This document shows positions 8,582 through 15,800 of a stretch of 64,000 nt of DNA, piece after piece; within the stretch, counting starts at the first letter, position 1; each line of letters starts with the position of its first letter. Origin of the DNA: DASUPK01 sp963728875 (GTDB lineage Bacteria; Actinomycetota; Thermoleophilia; Solirubrobacterales; 70-9); assembly GCA_963728875.1 (NCBI GenBank), contig CAVSLJ010000001.1, positions 930,001-994,000 of the forward strand. The letters are read 5' to 3'. Under the pieces are notes generated by a model that was not told the origin of the DNA, did not search any database, and saw nothing but the letters and a program-made list of their open reading frames with translations. The translations under genes were made by a program, and so were the position numbers.

Positions 8582-9493
8582 TCAGGCGGCCCCGGCGGCG
8601 GCGGGGGCGCGGTCCTCCCAGGGCCTGGAGGCGTGCAGAGCGCCGAGGATCGCCCTGGCGGCCGGCCAGCGATTGAGTGCGTACAGGTGGATGCCGGGCG
8701 CCCCCCGGCGCAGGAGGTCGGCGGACTGCTGCGTCGCGTAGGCCACGCCGAGCTCGAACTCGGCGCGCTCGTCGCCCTCCAGCGCCTGCATGGCGGAGGA
8801 GAGCGGGTCCGGGATCGTCGCCTCGCAGAGCTCGGAGATCCGGCCGATCTGCCTGAAGCCGGTCATTGGCATGATGCCCGGGATGATCGGCACCTCGATG
8901 CCCGCCGCCCGGGCCTTGGGCACGAAGTCGAAGTAGAGCTGGTTGTCGAAGAAGAGCTGGGTGATCAGGAAGCTGACGCCGTTGTCGATCTTGGTCTTCA
9001 GGTACGCGAGATCGGCTTCGAGGCTCGGCGCCTCGGGATGGACCTCCGGGAAGCAGGCTCCTCCCAGTGCGATCTCGGGGTGTGTCTCGTGAATCAGCGC
9101 CGCGAGATCGGAGGCGCTTCCCAGGCCGCCCTCCGGCTGTTCGAAGTCCTGCTGCCCGCGCGGCGGATCGCCGCGCAGGGCGAGGATGTTCTCGATCCCC
9201 GCGTCCGCGATCCGATCGATGATCTCTCGCAGGCTCTCGGCCGTCTCGCCCACGCAGCTCAGGTGGGCCATCGCCTCGGAGTCGTATTGGTCGCGGATCG
9301 CCCTGGTGGTGTCGAGGGTGCCTTCGCGCGTGGCGCCGCCCGCCCCGTAGGTCACGGAGAAGAAGTGCGGGTCGAGCCTGCGGAGCACCTCCACGGTCTC
9401 GAACAGCGTCTGGCGCCCCTCCTCGGTCTTGGGAGGGAAGAACTCGACCGAGAAGACCGGCTGGGCCGAATTGAGCATTTCGTCGATTCGCAT
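8582..9493 (-). CDS. metF: 5,10-methylenetetrahydrofolate reductase
   Basis: This is a 303-residue MetF of normal bacterial length. It makes 5-methyl-THF for methionine synthesis using FAD and a reduced nicotinamide. Family blocks in order are FSVEFFPPKTEEG (substrate-pocket Glu), FFSVTYGAGGATREGT, ILALRGDPPRG (the conserved Asp near the flavin), FLITQLFFDN and IIPGIMPMTGFRQI. The frame is open further upstream to 9661, but the conserved protein begins at MRIDEMLN, so I place the start at the ATG at 9493. The divergent gene on the other strand starts at 9533, so both promoters must share or overlap the short gap. Confidence 0.93.
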   Translation of the reverse strand: MRIDEMLNSAQPVFSVEFFPPKTEEGRQTLFETVEVLRRLDPHFFSVTYGAGGATREGTLDTTRAIRDQYDSEAMAHLSCVGETAESLREIIDRIADAGIENILALRGDPPRGQQDFEQPEGGLGSASDLAALIHETHPEIALGGACFPEVHPEAPSLEADLAYLKTKIDNGVSFLITQLFFDNQLYFDFVPKARAAGIEVPIIPGIMPMTGFRQIGRISELCEATIPDPLSSAMQALEGDERAEFELGVAYATQQSADLLRRGAPGIHLYALNRWPAARAILGALHASRPWEDRAPAAAGAA

Positions 9494-9532
9494 GCCAGCA
9501 AGGGTATTGACAGGCACGTAGGATCGAGGCAG

Positions 9533-10171
9533 GTGGCCTTTCATGTGGAGATCAAGGACGGCTTTCACCGCGCCAGGGAGTTCAACCTGGACGCCGGGAA
9601 GCTCCGCGCCACGATTCTCGAGCCCTGGGTTCGCGGTCGCGTGATCGAGCTGGGTGACCACGACTGGGAACCTCGCAGCTCGTCGCTGCAGATCCTGGAG
9701 GGACCGGAGCTCGTCAACGTCGACCTCTCGATGGGTCGGGGCTGGTCGACCGCGGAGAAGACGGGCGAAAACGTCACCCGCCGGCTGGTCGATGAGGCGG
9801 CGACACCGTCCAAGCCGATCGTGGCGATACTCGCGGAAGACGAGACCGCTCGAGTCCAGGTCGCCGGCATGCTCGAGCGGCTCGACCTGGAGACGACGCC
9901 CTGGGCGGAGTTGCGCGCACTGATTCTGAGCCCGCCGGCGGAGCGCTCCGGACCGGGTTATGCGGCCGTGCTCGCCACCGGCCGCGGCGACCCGACGGCC
10001 TCCTGGCTGTTCGATTCGGGCCTGGCGCGCGGGGCGCTGGGTCAGCGCGCAGTGGTTGCTCAGCTGGACGACGCCGCGATTCCCGCACAGCTCGCGGGCG
10101 TGGACGTCATCCGTCTTGTGCCGGACGATGAGGCGTCGATTCGGGCTCTCGGCGACCGCCTGGCGGGCTAG
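9533..10171 (+). CDS. Uncharacterised protein with a diverged TIR-like nucleotide-binding domain
   Basis: This 212-residue protein starts at a GTG with GAGG six bases upstream. The first ~95 residues (VAFHVEIKDGFHRARE... to SMGRGWSTAEKTGENVT) are a predicted beta-rich domain that I recognise only as a type common in this bacterial group. The C-terminal ~115 residues follow the order of the TIR-like fold of predicted nucleotide-binding proteins (PF10137/Cap12-like). That order is a first strand and helix PIVAILAEDETARVQVAGML, a GYAAVLATGRGD strand, FDSGLARGALG where those proteins have FELGxxxGxLG, then VVAQLDDAAIPAQLAGVDVI. The domain assignment is pattern-based and needs a profile search. 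Confidence 0.6.
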   Translation: MAFHVEIKDGFHRAREFNLDAGKLRATILEPWVRGRVIELGDHDWEPRSSSLQILEGPELVNVDLSMGRGWSTAEKTGENVTRRLVDEAATPSKPIVAILAEDETARVQVAGMLERLDLETTPWAELRALILSPPAERSGPGYAAVLATGRGDPTASWLFDSGLARGALGQRAVVAQLDDAAIPAQLAGVDVIRLVPDDEASIRALGDRLAG

Positions 10172-10231
10172 AACGAGACGTGGCGCCCGCAGGCGCCCCG
10201 TCCCTGCTCGGTGTCTGCCGTCGGCGGTTGG

Positions 10232-10936
10232 TCAGACCTTGGCGGCGACCCGCTTGACGATGCCGGGCTTCGAGAACTTGACCTCGGTGCCGCGGGCGAC
10301 CGCAATCACCGGAGCGTTGGAGGTCTCGATCGCGTAGCCGGCCCGGGCGCTCAGGTTCACGTGGCCCTTGGGCGACGCCGGGGAGGAGCCAACGACGATC
10401 AGGCCGGCCTCGGTGTGGCGCTCGACGACGTCGCCGCCGAGCGCGCCGGCGAGGCTCTTCGCGGTCTCGATCGCGCTCCGATCCCCGTCGTCCTCGACCA
10501 GCACGCCGACGCTCTTGATCTCGTGGTCAGCGTTCCGGTAGCCGGCCGGTGCGATCGCCACGGCGGCGGGGCCACCGGTCAGCATCCGCTGTGCGGAGGT
10601 GCCGGGCATCACCGCGCCCTCGGCGGTCCGGTAGTCGGAGCCGAAGACGATCAGGTCGGCCTTCTCGCTCTCGGCAAGCTCCCAGAGGCCGGCGCCGGTC
10701 GACGCATGAACGACCACGTGCTGCGGGATCTTCTCGTCACCGAGCGCCTCGGCGCCGGCGGCCAGCAGGCCGTTGGCCTCCTTCTCCTCCAAGGCCTCAC
10801 GGGCCTGGTCGGGCTGCTGCGTGTGACGCACGTAGGCGAGCGAAACCTCGCCACCGAGCTCGGCCAGTTGGCCGCCCAGGACGAGCGCATCGCGGTCATT
10901 GTCGGTGCCGTCGTAGGAAACGATGATCTTGGCCAT
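10232..10936 (-). CDS. Universal stress protein, tandem UspA-like domains
   Basis: This 234-residue cytoplasmic protein has a first UspA domain starting MAKIIVSYDGTDNDRDAL and ending near LTGGPAAVAIAP. A shorter, degenerate second domain begins at about residue 140 (KSVGVLVEDDGDRSAIETA). In domain one, the ATP-binding G-x2-G-x9-G-S/T pattern is only partly kept (VFGSDYRTAEGAVMPGTSAQ). The start at 10936 is supported by AGGAG eight bases upstream; the frame is open to 10990 without another signal. It is divergent from a LysR gene, with a symmetric element between them that may control both. Confidence 0.82.
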   Translation of the reverse strand: MAKIIVSYDGTDNDRDALVLGGQLAELGGEVSLAYVRHTQQPDQAREALEEKEANGLLAAGAEALGDEKIPQHVVVHASTGAGLWELAESEKADLIVFGSDYRTAEGAVMPGTSAQRMLTGGPAAVAIAPAGYRNADHEIKSVGVLVEDDGDRSAIETAKSLAGALGGDVVERHTEAGLIVVGSSPASPKGHVNLSARAGYAIETSNAPVIAVARGTEVKFSKPGIVKRVAAKV

Positions 10937-11006
10937 TTCAGTTCTCCTAGGTTCGAAGATTGCGGTTGCGACTCGAAGTTTCAACGTCATCCTGCCCGCG
11001 TCCTGC

Positions 11007-11054
11007 CATTAGTACAAGTACTGTTGGTTATCTCTAGAATCAGCAGTACTAATG
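11007..11054. promoter_or_regulatory. Inverted-repeat operator between usp and lysR genes
   Basis: CATTAGTAC at 11007-11015 and GTACTAATG at 11046-11054 are perfect 9-base inverted copies. The left arm also forms a nested palindrome, AGTAC-AA-GTACT (11011-11022). The right arm covers the ATG of the LysR gene. LysR proteins commonly bind such symmetric sites in the gap shared with a divergent gene, so this is a plausible autoregulatory site. A -10-like TAGAAT at 11035-11040 lies between the arms. There is no Shine-Dalgarno before the ATG, so the LysR transcript may be leaderless. Operator function is inferred. Confidence 0.5.
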
Positions 11055-11954
11055 CTGAACGTGCAGCGGCTCAAGGTGCTCCGGGAGGTCCTCGCGCAGG
11101 GCTCGTTCTCGGAAGCGGCGAGCACGCTCAACTACACGCAGTCGGCCGTATCCCAGGCGATCGCCACGCTGGAGGCGGAGGCCGGAATCTCATTGATCGA
11201 GCGGGACCGCCGCGGGCTGCGCCCGACCGCCGCTGGAGAGCGGCTCAACGAGCACGGCGTCCGGATCGTCACCCAACTCGACGCGGCGGAGGCCGAACTC
11301 GGAGCGATCGCGGGGATCAAGGGAGGCGAACTGCGTATGGCCTCCTTCCCGACGGCGGGCGCGACGCTGATGCCACTGGCGATCGCCGCGTTCCGGTCGG
11401 CGCATCCCGACGTCACCCTCAGCCTCGTGGAGGGCGAGCCCGAGGAGCTCACGCCACGGCTGCGGGAGGGCGAGTTCGACCTCGGGCTGATCTTCGAGTT
11501 CGAGGGAACCGGTGAGCTCGGACCTGGCCTGACGAGCATGCCGCTGTTCGAGGATCCGATGAAGCTCGCCTTGCCGAAGGGCCACCGGCTGGCCGGGAAG
11601 GAGCGAGTCGCCCTCAATGATCTGGCAGATGAAGCCTGGGTCCAGACATCGGAGGCAAGCGCCTGCGCCCGCCACGTGGTGAGCATCTGCCGAGCCGCGG
11701 GCTTCGAGCCTCGCGTTTCCTTCGAGAGCGACGACTATCTGACGGTGCAGGGCCTCGTGGCGGCCGGCGTCGGGGTGGCACTGATCCCGCAGCTGGCGTT
11801 GTCGCAGTCGGTCAGCTACGACATTGCGGTGACGGAGCTCGATCCGGCTCCCGTGCGCCACGTCGTCGCAGCGACGCGCGGCGCCGCCGTCTCATTGCCC
11901 GCTGCGGGTTCGATGCTGGACTTGCTCCAGGACACCGCTCGCCGCTACATGTGA
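11052..11954 (+). CDS. LysR family transcriptional regulator
   Basis: This 300-residue protein has a winged helix-turn-helix in the first 60 residues (QRLKVLREVLAQGSFSEAASTLNYTQSAVSQAIATLE). A periplasmic-binding-like effector domain (about 90-295) follows, starting with GGELRMASFPTAGATLMP. It should bind as a dimer or tetramer near its own promoter and the divergent universal stress gene. The effector is unknown. It is a paralogue in style of the LysR protein encoded at 58412-59350. The gene is closed by a strong hairpin shared with the convergent ammonium transporter gene. Confidence 0.9.
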   Translation: MLNVQRLKVLREVLAQGSFSEAASTLNYTQSAVSQAIATLEAEAGISLIERDRRGLRPTAAGERLNEHGVRIVTQLDAAEAELGAIAGIKGGELRMASFPTAGATLMPLAIAAFRSAHPDVTLSLVEGEPEELTPRLREGEFDLGLIFEFEGTGELGPGLTSMPLFEDPMKLALPKGHRLAGKERVALNDLADEAWVQTSEASACARHVVSICRAAGFEPRVSFESDDYLTVQGLVAAGVGVALIPQLALSQSVSYDIAVTELDPAPVRHVVAATRGAAVSLPAAGSMLDLLQDTARRYM

Positions 11955-12002
11955 CGGGTTGCTCCTCGGCTGCGCCTCTGGAGCACCCTCGCATCAGAAA
12001 AG

Positions 12003-12037
12003 ACGTCGCCCCCGCCTTGCGGCGAGGGCGACGTTTG
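12003..12037. terminator. Bidirectional hairpin terminator between lysR and amt
   Basis: ACGTCGCCC (12003-12011) pairs perfectly with GGGCGACGT (12026-12034), and an inner CCGC/GCGG pair extends the stem. An A run precedes the stem and TTTGTTG follows it, so it can end transcription from both convergent genes. Confidence 0.75.
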
Positions 12038-12062
12038 TTGCATCGCGTTGCTGCCGTCTCGG

Positions 12063-13379
12063 CTAGCTGGCTGCCCCGGAGGGGTACGCAAGCGAGGGCA
12101 CGTCCGAGGGATAGACCTCGTGGCCGTGTACGGCCAGGTCGCCCTCCTCCATGTCCTCCTCGCTCATGCGGAGCGAGACGACCAGACCGATGACCTTGAG
12201 GATGATGTAGGTCCCGATCGCGGTGAACACGATCACCCAGAGCGCCGTCAGAGCCTGCCACTTGAGCAAGTCCCAGGAGCCCGAGATGATGCCCGGAGCG
12301 GAGCCCATCGCCTCGTTGGCGAAGACTCCCGTCAGGAGACCGCCCGCTAGCCCGGCGAACCCGTGCGTGTAGATCACGCCGAGGGTGTCGTCGACGTTGC
12401 GAAACGGAGCCGCTCGGCTCAGGTAGTTGAGCGCGAAGTAGGCGATCAGACCCGCAATCAGCCCGATCGCGAGCGCGCCCCAGCCGTTCACGAAACCGGC
12501 GGCGGGCGTGATCGCCACGAGCCCGGTGATCATCCCGTTGACGCTGGAGATCAGGCTCGGCTTGTGACCGGTCAGATAGTCACATCCGACCCAGACCAGG
12601 AAAGCGACCGCCGCGCAGAGGTTCGTGTTCAGAATCGCCGCGCCGGCGACGTCGTTCGCCAGGTAGGGGTCACCGCCATTGAACCCGTTCCAACCGAGCC
12701 ACAGCAGCCCCGCGCCCGTCGCAACCATCAGCAGGTTGTTGGGCGCGTCAATCTCGCGATCGCGCTGCAGCCGGGGCCCGATCACCGCCGCGAAGACGAA
12801 GCCGGAGACACCAGCCGCCAGGTGGATGACGTAGCCGCCGGAGAAGTCCAGCGCGCCGTGCTGCGCGAAATATCCACCGCCCCAGATCAGGAAGGCGTTG
12901 ACCGTGTAGATCACGCTCGTCCAGATGATCACGTAGGGGATCCAGGCGCGGAAATTGACCCGGCCCAGGACCGATCCGAGTGCCAGGATCGGCGTGATCG
13001 CAGCGAACACGATCTGGAAGTAGGCAAGCGTCGACTGCGGGAAGACCTGGTCGCCGACCAGCGGGATGTTCCCCTGGCGGAGCAGGGCGTCGCTGCTCAG
13101 GATCGAGCCCGGCCGCCCCCACATGTTCCCGAAGAAGCCGCTGTCGGCGCCGAAGATGTGAATCGGATCCCCGAAGCCCATCTTGAAGCCGTATAGCACC
13201 CAAACGACCAGCACCAGCGCGAACGCGATGAAGGCCATCATCATCGAGTTCACGGACCAGCGCTTCTGCATCACGCCGCCATATAGGACGACGAGTCCGG
13301 GCACGCTCATCAGACCGACCAGCGTTGCTGCGGTCATCTGCCAAGCGTTGTCGCCAGGACTCAACCAGTTGAGATCCAT
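12063..13379 (-). CDS. amt: Ammonium transporter
   Basis: This 438-residue integral membrane protein has the Amt/Rh fold, with 11 expected helices. The opening LVGLMSVPGLVVLYGGVM and the signature DFSGGYVIHLAAGVSGF are clear. The twin pore histidines correspond to VIHLAAG and YTHGFAGLAGG. The acidic cytoplasmic tail (EEDMEEGDLAVHGHEVYPSD) is the part that GlnK-type PII proteins contact in relatives. It conducts ammonium for nitrogen assimilation. No glnK/glnB lies next to it here. AAAGGA lies about ten bases before the ATG. The 205-base gap upstream (13380-13584) holds its promoter region and a small CCCTC/GAGGG inverted repeat at 13437-13449. Confidence 0.95.
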   Translation of the reverse strand: MDLNWLSPGDNAWQMTAATLVGLMSVPGLVVLYGGVMQKRWSVNSMMMAFIAFALVLVVWVLYGFKMGFGDPIHIFGADSGFFGNMWGRPGSILSSDALLRQGNIPLVGDQVFPQSTLAYFQIVFAAITPILALGSVLGRVNFRAWIPYVIIWTSVIYTVNAFLIWGGGYFAQHGALDFSGGYVIHLAAGVSGFVFAAVIGPRLQRDREIDAPNNLLMVATGAGLLWLGWNGFNGGDPYLANDVAGAAILNTNLCAAVAFLVWVGCDYLTGHKPSLISSVNGMITGLVAITPAAGFVNGWGALAIGLIAGLIAYFALNYLSRAAPFRNVDDTLGVIYTHGFAGLAGGLLTGVFANEAMGSAPGIISGSWDLLKWQALTALWVIVFTAIGTYIILKVIGLVVSLRMSEEDMEEGDLAVHGHEVYPSDVPSLAYPSGAAS

Positions 13380-13584
13380 AGCCTGGTGTTTTCCTTTCTG
13401 ATCAAGGGCGGAGTCGGACGTTCCAACACGAAACGCCCCTCCTAGAGGGACCCGCCCAGTGGCACACGGAAGCGTGCCGGGACCGCGGCGGCCTCACCAC
13501 CGACCGAAGTACAAAGATTGGTGAGAACGGTTCGCCACACTGTCGGAACCACGCCCAACCACGCCCGCTAACCTGGCCCGCTCG

Positions 13585-13971
13585 ATGCCGCTGCAGGGAC
13601 ACTGGAACCGGGTCAACACGCCGCTGCGCAAGCTCACCAGGCGGGAGCGGAACGTGGCGATCGGGGCTGTGGTGGTCAGCGTGGTCGCGATCCTCGCGGT
13701 CGTCCTGGCCACAGCCGGCAACAGCGAGCCGAAGGCGGGCCCGGGCTGTATCTACGCGATCATCCCCGGGGTCATGGGGGCAGAGCCTGTGGATGCCTGC
13801 GGGCGGCAGGCGGAGTTCGTCTGCGCCAAGCACGCGACCGCCGACCGGCCGGGTTCCGAGACCATCAGGGAGGCGTGCAGGAAGGCCAAGATCGTGGTCT
13901 CGCCCGAGGTCGCCAAGCAGGTCGAGACCGCGCCCGGCTTCCCGCACAGAAGCACGGCGACGGGCCTGTAG
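13585..13971 (+). CDS. Small single-pass membrane protein of unknown function
   Basis: The 128-residue product has a basic cytoplasmic start (LRKLTRRERNVA) and one membrane helix at about 26-43. An outside domain follows with four Cys residues (GPGCIYAII, VDACGRQ, EFVCAKH, REACRKA), enough for two disulfides. No known domain is recognised. The ATG at 13585 has no clear ribosome-binding site. It is upstream of the AlkZ-like gene by 20 bases, so the two may be co-transcribed. The coding pattern is convincing, but the role is unknown. Confidence 0.65.
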   Translation: MPLQGHWNRVNTPLRKLTRRERNVAIGAVVVSVVAILAVVLATAGNSEPKAGPGCIYAIIPGVMGAEPVDACGRQAEFVCAKHATADRPGSETIREACRKAKIVVSPEVAKQVETAPGFPHRSTATGL

Positions 13972-13991
13972 CCGACCTCGGGGCCTGACGC

Positions 13992-15047
13992 GTGGGCGCT
14001 CCGGACCGGACCCTCAAGGAGCTCGATTTGAACCGGGCCTTGCTCGCCCGCCAGCTGCTGCTCGAGCGCTCGAAGAGCTCGATCCCCAAGGTCCTCGAGC
14101 GGATGGGGACGCTCCAGGCCCAGTACGCGCCGTCGCTGTACATCGGGCTCTTCTCGCGGATGGAGGGATTCGAGCGCGAGCAGCTCGACCGGGCTCTCGA
14201 GAGGCGCGCCGTCGCCCAGGGGACGCTGATGCGAGCGACCATCCACCTGGTCCCCAAGGCCGACTACTGGCCCGCGGCGATAGGGGTTCGCCGGGGCCGT
14301 CGGGAGGCCTGGCTCAATGCCTCGTATCGGAAGGACTACAGCGCCAAGCAGATGTCGGCCGCCGCCTCGAAGCTCCGCAGGCACCTCGGGGACGGCACGA
14401 TGACCCGCAAGGAGATCCATGAGCTGCTCGGCTCCGACAGCGTCGTCACCAATGGCGTGAACATGTGGCTCGACCTGGTCAGGGTGCCGCCCTCGGGCAC
14501 CTGGGAGCGGCGGCGGGCCGACGTCTATGCGGCGGCTGAGCATTGGCTCGGCAAGCCGCCCAATCAGCTCGACGAGCGGGCTGGCATCGAGCTGCTCGTC
14601 CGCCGCTATCTGACCGGGTTCGGCCCGGCGCCGGCGGCCGACATCGCGAACTGGGCGGGCCTGCATCCGAAGCGGCTCCCGCCCGTGATGGATTCGATGA
14701 AGCTGCGCGCGTTCCGGGGGGAGTCTGGCGAGGAGCTGCTGGACCTGCCGCGGGCGCCGCTCCCCGATCCGGAGACGCCCGCGCCTCCGCGGTTCATCGG
14801 CACCTGGGACGCGATGCTCCTCACCCATGCCCGCCGGACGGGCGTCCTGCCCGAGGAGCACCGGCCGAAGGTCTTCAACACGCGGACGCCCCAGTCCATG
14901 CGGACCTTCACGGTCGACGGTCGCGTCGCCGGCAGCTGGAAGTACGAGAAGGGCAAGGTGAATCTCGAGCCGTTCGAGAGGCTGGACGCGAAAGCGAAGC
15001 GCGAGCTCCGCGCGGAGGCCGATCGCCTGGCGGACCTGCACGCCTAG
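13992..15047 (+). CDS. Winged-helix DNA glycosylase-like protein (AlkZ/YcaQ superfamily, HTH_42)
   Basis: This 351-residue protein starts at a GTG. It has the HTH_42 family opening, with LLLERSKSSIPKVLERMGTLQAQYAPSLYIGLFSR. The two Gln residues at 42 and 44 (LQAQ) match the QxQ catalytic motif described for AlkZ-type glycosylases. RATIHLVPKADYWP and the C-terminal GRVAGSWKYEKGKVNLEPF are also family blocks. AlkZ enzymes unhook bulky or crosslinked bases, and many actinobacterial homologues sit near natural-product genes. No such cluster is seen here, so a general repair role is more likely. It is convergent with the next gene, with a 4-base overlap. Confidence 0.75.
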   Translation: MGAPDRTLKELDLNRALLARQLLLERSKSSIPKVLERMGTLQAQYAPSLYIGLFSRMEGFEREQLDRALERRAVAQGTLMRATIHLVPKADYWPAAIGVRRGRREAWLNASYRKDYSAKQMSAAASKLRRHLGDGTMTRKEIHELLGSDSVVTNGVNMWLDLVRVPPSGTWERRRADVYAAAEHWLGKPPNQLDERAGIELLVRRYLTGFGPAPAADIANWAGLHPKRLPPVMDSMKLRAFRGESGEELLDLPRAPLPDPETPAPPRFIGTWDAMLLTHARRTGVLPEEHRPKVFNTRTPQSMRTFTVDGRVAGSWKYEKGKVNLEPFERLDAKAKRELRAEADRLADLHA

Positions 15048-15646
15048 AGGTCGAGGCCCGAGAGCCAGGATTCGACCGCTGCAGCGATGCCCTCCGGATC
15101 GGACTTGAGGCCGTGATCGCCGCGCACCGCGACCACCTGGCGGTTGGAGCCCTCCGGGGGCATGCCGAAACGGTCGCTTTCACCCTGGACGACCAGGACC
15201 GGGAGGGCGACCGCCTCCAGCTCCGGCAGCCTGCTCTGCGGCGGCCGCTCGCCCCGTCGGGGAGGCACCAGGGGAAACGCGAGGCAGAGCACCGCTGCGG
15301 CCTCGGTCTCCGTGACGGTCCGGCACGCCACCCGTGCGCCCAGCGAGCGGCCTCCCACCACCAGTGGCAGGCCGGACAGCTCGTCCGCGCGCAGCTGCTC
15401 CACCACCGCGATCCACGCCTCGTCCAGGCGCTTGGCGGGCGCCGGGGCGCGCTTCCCGGCGACCCTGTACGGCTGCTCGACGAGGGCGACCGAGAATCCG
15501 GCGCCAACGGCAGCTTCCGTAACAGCCAGCAGATCGGGCCCATCGATCCCGGCCCCCGCCCCATGGCCGAGCACGAGCGCTCCGCGGGGCTGCTCAGCGG
15601 GATGCAGGTGCGCCCGCGCGGGACCGGACGGAGTGTCGATCTGCAC
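15044..15646 (-). CDS. Alpha/beta hydrolase of the KANL3/Tex30 family
   Basis: This protein of about 200 residues has an oxyanion segment VLGHGAGAGIDGPD, a nucleophile elbow GGRSLGARVA (Ser), an acid in VQGESDRFGMP and a His in VRGDHGLKSD, so the full triad is present. Family members are predicted dienelactone-hydrolase-like enzymes with unknown substrates. The start is uncertain: a GTG at 15646 or a TTG at 15655, the latter directly touching the 3' end of tRNA-Ala(CGC). The gene therefore probably shares the tRNA transcript. I prefer the GTG because no ribosome-binding site can precede the TTG except the tRNA itself. Confidence 0.8.
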   Translation of the reverse strand: MQIDTPSGPARAHLHPAEQPRGALVLGHGAGAGIDGPDLLAVTEAAVGAGFSVALVEQPYRVAGKRAPAPAKRLDEAWIAVVEQLRADELSGLPLVVGGRSLGARVACRTVTETEAAAVLCLAFPLVPPRRGERPPQSRLPELEAVALPVLVVQGESDRFGMPPEGSNRQVVAVRGDHGLKSDPEGIAAAVESWLSGLDL

Positions 15647-15655
15647 GGGCGGCAA

Positions 15656-15728
15656 TGGAGCTAGCCGGACTCGAACCGGCGACCTCCTGGGTGCGATCCA
15701 GGCGCTCTCCCAACTGAGCTATAGCCCC
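15656..15728 (-). tRNA. tRNA-Ala (anticodon CGC)
   Basis: The minus strand folds as a cloverleaf. The acceptor GGGGCTA pairs with TAGCTCC and includes the G3-U70 wobble pair that marks alanine tRNAs. The D arm is GCTC/GAGC. The anticodon stem CCTGG/CCAGG holds the loop ATCGCAC, so the anticodon is CGC. The T arm is GCCGG-TTCGAGT-CCGGC. The discriminator is A and CCA is not encoded. An AT-rich TAAATT, a -10 candidate, lies about 14 bases upstream on the same strand. Confidence 0.95.
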
Positions 15729-15800
15729 GAGCGGGTGGACATAATTTAGGCCCGCCGCCGACTGCGAGGCGAACCGGGGACCAAGGATACGCTGTCGCAG

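Noticed and set aside
13437..13449. CCCTC-CTA-GAGGG upstream of amt as a nitrogen-regulator site
   Set aside because: It does not resemble a known GlnR or AmtR consensus closely enough and the arms are only five bases.
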